From: DUPQ01 sp041678685
GTDB taxonomy: Bacteria; Bacillota; Clostridia; DUPQ01
Direction: 5' to 3'
Length of the DNA: 7,477 nt
NCBI GenBank assembly: GCA_041678685.1
Contig: JBAYNV010000105.1
Span: 1-7,477 of the forward strand
Made by a program: the position numbers and the translations under genes. Below the pieces are notes generated by a model that saw nothing but the letters and a program-made list of their open reading frames with translations, ran no database searches and was not told the DNA's origin. Shown one piece after another: positions 6,901 through 7,477 of the stretch. Numbering within the stretch: the first letter of the stretch is position 1; each line of letters starts with the position of its first letter.

Positions 6901-7045
6901 GATCATTGATCTTGTGACTAAAGAGGTACTGATACAGGATGCGCTTACATTGAACGGCGGCAGTATATCATTCTTACCTGATAACACATTAGTGATAAAC
7001 GACCTGAAGATGCTTATGTATATCGATGTATCGGGTATGGAATAG
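3953..7045 (+). CDS. Surface lipoprotein with BspA-like leucine-rich repeats and C-terminal beta-propeller-like region
   Basis: The protein has 1030 residues and is predicted to be lipid-anchored on the cell surface. The N-terminus has a KK charge, a hydrophobic core and a lipobox LCSC, with C21 as the lipidated cysteine. A Pro/Thr/Ser-rich stalk follows (about 30-82). Residues 105-390 are LRR_5/BspA-type repeats (pattern IPDTVKYISDGAF), with a second short set at about 415-485 closed by a GSFTEY cap. Residues 495-690 were not recognised. From about 700 to the end there are repeated strand patterns such as LYIVNYQTNEII, MYIYNIESGEV and IVIIDLVTKEV, like blades of a YVTN/TolB-type propeller. 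BspA-like proteins are known in adhesion to host proteins or polymers; a binding role here is inferred. There is no LPXTG motif or catalytic motif. It is a single gene with its own promoter, and no strong terminator follows. The ATG at 3953 is chosen because it gives the complete signal peptide. Confidence 0.92.
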   Translation: MKKGPYLCIVVIISLLILCSCDKIAEIPSESISPVISESPAPSQTEVTPTPTQSDEPVVIPTPTATLTPAPTESIPPQRPTVYTEEKYFFFDALHGILLDYDIAGGEYVNIPPTINGVTVTTIGREAFEYKRIYGVILPDTIVKISDRAFYGCGLQEADLGDGIEYIGEGAFYNTRKDYQPQRGSSGLNQYSSDGLTSIVLPDTVKYIGDGAFASNSLTNVTIPNGVEYLSGFSGNCLTSITIPGTVKYISSGAFTSNSLRSVIIPNGVEYLSGFSGNYLTSITIPDTVKYISDGAFASNLLTNVTIPNGVEYLSGFSGNYLTSVTIPDSVTDIGNNAFEGNMLKSVTIPNTIKYIGNEAFKNNALVNVTIPDSVTYIGKSAFLGLPADKIKLGAGVSRYFIINDNSIVGYIGTPDSAFMIPYFEGVTKIADGAFQNEGNISRIEISEGIKYIGKNVFRSAYANKRWHDVLLPDSIRYIDATAFSDFVNHTFECNKGSFTEYLVYGPRYTDRSPLTNHLYSFPLERQQMIDQDISIDIGSEDIKYGDDWIRRYICTKYTDKDITTCNVYHHDSDIYSLTDRSSCEGHTIIAREFQVSLKALKDIEESTRDESGYYRIMLQAVFVVDNVDGRFILSGIIPESEMIDSKQELYDYVKADSRFILSEYIPDPFISENNTQTLSENQNLITTIDLSQCSVISELTKDIIFGSVADSAEERYLPINNDKVVFYLPDPVNKLYIVNYQTNEIIWSKHYPSSTYWKLNYSDRYPEEDNEVFQFYYYASNFYSDYIDTDGKIVDEKVVYSEPYENSISGTKWKAINDNLNVYLRDTETDTVYTVLCTKYVAGRVIEEYRFQKAIDENRFIYQTLIFRESMPYQELYIYDIRDASSIKLRSDRDYWGYFLLSNHNDEYVTSAVVYGGGGSQSTMYIYNIESGEVTDIRDFVDDFPTIVDHALSKDGRYVALLTGEFADYFEIPDAYVGSGIVIIDLVTKEVLIQDALTLNGGSISFLPDNTLVINDLKMLMYIDVSGME
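4556..4933 (+). repeat. Three tandem 126-bp units inside the LRR gene
   Basis: Units start at 4556, 4682 and 4808, each exactly 126 bp (42 codons), and a fourth begins at 4934 but soon diverges. By eye, the first and third units differ at about nine bases. Each unit encodes two LRRs: a standard 22-residue one (TVKYISDGAFASN type) and a shorter 20-residue one with GVEYLSGFSGN in place of the GAF motif. The second half (TTCCAAACGGGGTCGAATAT) is nearly invariant, so the amplification is recent or kept alike by recombination. Whole-codon units keep the frame, so unit number can change without breaking the protein. Confidence 0.9.
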
Positions 7046-7104
7046 AATTATTTCTATAGATCATTATATCCGGTTACTGGCAGGTATACTGAATTTCATG
7101 AACA

Positions 7105-7150
7105 CTTGAATTGGCTCAAGGAGTCGCAAACTCGAATCCTGTTTCTCCGT
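7105..7150 (+). pseudogene. Decayed tRNA 3' half (possibly tRNA-Pro-like)
   Basis: The sequence can be laid out as an anticodon arm CTTGA-ATTGGC-TCAAG (7105-7120), a variable stretch GAGTC, a T arm GCAAA-CTCGAAT-CCTGT (7126-7142) and an acceptor strand TTCTCCG (7143-7149). This parallels the 3' half of bacterial tRNA-Pro(UGG). The T stem is broken (GGT of the usual GCAGGTTCGAAT is AAC here), the anticodon loop has six bases, and no matching D arm or 5' acceptor strand is found upstream. It is therefore a fragment or a coincidence, not a working tRNA. Such 3' halves can mark old integration sites. Confidence 0.3.
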
Positions 7151-7175
7151 TATAAACATCCAAATATCTGTATTA

Positions 7176-7224
7176 TTAAAGCGGGAAGGGTATCATCACT
7201 AAGCAGCCGGTTTTAAAGCGGGAA
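7176..7224 (+). repeat. Direct repeat pair TTAAAGCGGGAA
   Basis: TTAAAGCGGGAA occurs at 7176-7187 and again at 7213-7224, 37 bp apart start to start. The second copy runs directly into the right-end palindrome. GCGGGAATCC-like sequence just before a terminal hairpin is, from memory, frequent at IS200/IS605 right ends, so the first copy may be a partial duplication of the same end. Confidence 0.5.
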
Positions 7225-7226
7225 TC

Positions 7227-7256
7227 CTCGGTTATTAAATTGCCGATGTAGTTCAC
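7227..7256 (+). mobile_element. Solo IS200/IS605-type right end, copy 2
   Basis: This block matches 94-123 at 28 of 30 positions and keeps the palindrome (one internal T-T mismatch) plus TGTAGTTCAC. The hairpin chain seen at 1-93 is missing upstream, so this is either a remnant or the end of a small non-autonomous derivative. No transposase lies next to it, and the left boundary cannot be placed. Confidence 0.45.
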
Positions 7257-7320
7257 CTTCCAGTCAACTTCCAACGATAGCACTGCTAATAGCCGCACTT
7301 TGGAAATGGCATATCCTCAC

Positions 7321-7344
7321 CATACATACATACTTACTTACTTA
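7321..7344 (+). repeat. Short tetranucleotide runs (CATA)3(CTTA)3
   Basis: Three exact copies of CATA are followed directly by three exact copies of CTTA. It is non-coding, so length changes by slippage would be tolerated. It lies about 70-90 bases upstream of the candidate promoter of the last gene. No function can be assigned. Confidence 0.6.
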
Positions 7345-7411
7345 GTGTAGTTTGACGTTAGAGTAAAGTTACTGTAGGGAAATGAAATAAAAAGAGAGAG
7401 ACGAAACTTTC

Positions 7412-7420
7412 TGTTAAAAT
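7412..7420 (+). promoter_or_regulatory. Candidate extended -10 promoter of the last gene
   Basis: TG-T-TAAAAT (7412-7420) is an extended -10 element matching five of six hexamer positions, with no good -35 upstream. Transcription would start near 7427, giving a 36-base leader containing AAAGGA and AGAG. An exact 7-bp inverted pair, GAGAGAC (7396-7402) and GTCTCTC (7456-7462), brackets it. Confidence 0.4.
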
Positions 7421-7462
7421 AGTATTTGCAAAATTTAATATTGAAAGGAAAGAGTGTCTCTC

Positions 7463-7477
7463 ATGTATAAGAGTATA
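7463..7477 (+). CDS. Start of an unidentified gene, cut by the window end
   Basis: ATG at 7463 opens a frame reading MYKSI up to the last base. It is preceded by purine-rich AAAGGA (7444-7449) and AGAG (7451-7454; eight bases from the ATG) and by a candidate promoter. Five residues do not allow identification. The surrounding element debris makes a transposase possible, but nothing in the sequence shows it. Confidence 0.5.

Larger units (their letters stand above)
7046..7462. other. Non-coding stretch with element remnants
   Basis: About 417 bp with no supportable gene on either strand. In order it holds a weak AT-only hairpin over the LRR stop codon (7042-7057), a tRNA-like 3' half (7105-7150), a 12-bp direct repeat pair (7176-7187, 7213-7224), the second right-end palindrome (7227-7256), a tetranucleotide run (7321-7344) and a candidate promoter before the last gene start. 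The mixture suggests repeated insertion and decay. Confidence 0.6.

Noticed and set aside
7042..7057. ATAGAA-TTAT-TTCTAT hairpin as a terminator of the LRR gene
   Set aside because: The stem is short and nearly all A-T, overlaps the stop codon and lacks a T tract.

Overview
The window looks like chromosomal accessory DNA from a low-GC Gram-positive anaerobe, most likely a clostridium of the Lachnospiraceae type. This is an inference from AT-rich DNA with heavy ATA (Ile) codon use, good Shine-Dalgarno sites, a lipoprotein carrying BspA-type leucine-rich repeats, and a Cache-type chemoreceptor. No taxonomic marker gene is present.

Layout: (1) Positions 1-123 form a chain of hairpins ending in a palindrome. 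They are best read as the 3' end of an IS200/IS605-type tnpB element, that is an omega/reRNA scaffold plus right end, cut by the window edge. (2) 181-1467, minus strand: a complete cytoplasmic GH29 alpha-L-fucosidase with its own extended -10 promoter, which is overlapped by a perfect 18-bp palindrome, probably an operator. (3) 1468-1849: a 382-bp divergent intergenic region with candidate promoters for the next gene. (4) 1850-3715, plus strand: a complete methyl-accepting chemotaxis protein (double-Cache sensor, HAMP, signalling hairpin), started by GTG and closed by a clear intrinsic terminator. (5) 3953-7045, plus strand: a 1030-residue surface lipoprotein with a Pro/Thr-rich stalk, BspA-like LRRs (including a recent 126-bp tandem amplification) and a C-terminal beta-propeller-like region, driven by a near-consensus sigma-A promoter. 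(6) 7046-7462: about 420 bp of non-coding debris holding a decayed tRNA-like 3' half, a second copy of the right-end palindrome, short repeats, and the promoter of a gene whose first five codons end the window.

The three full genes are separate transcription units rather than one operon. They share a loose theme: sensing the surroundings (MCP), touching a surface or polymer (LRR lipoprotein), and using fucosylated glycans inside the cell (fucosidase). That theme is inferred; no transporter, regulator or fucose-catabolic gene is visible. The most unusual signals are the two right-end palindromes that bracket the block, the operator/promoter overlap upstream of the fucosidase, the tandem 42-residue double-LRR units, and the LRR-propeller fusion.
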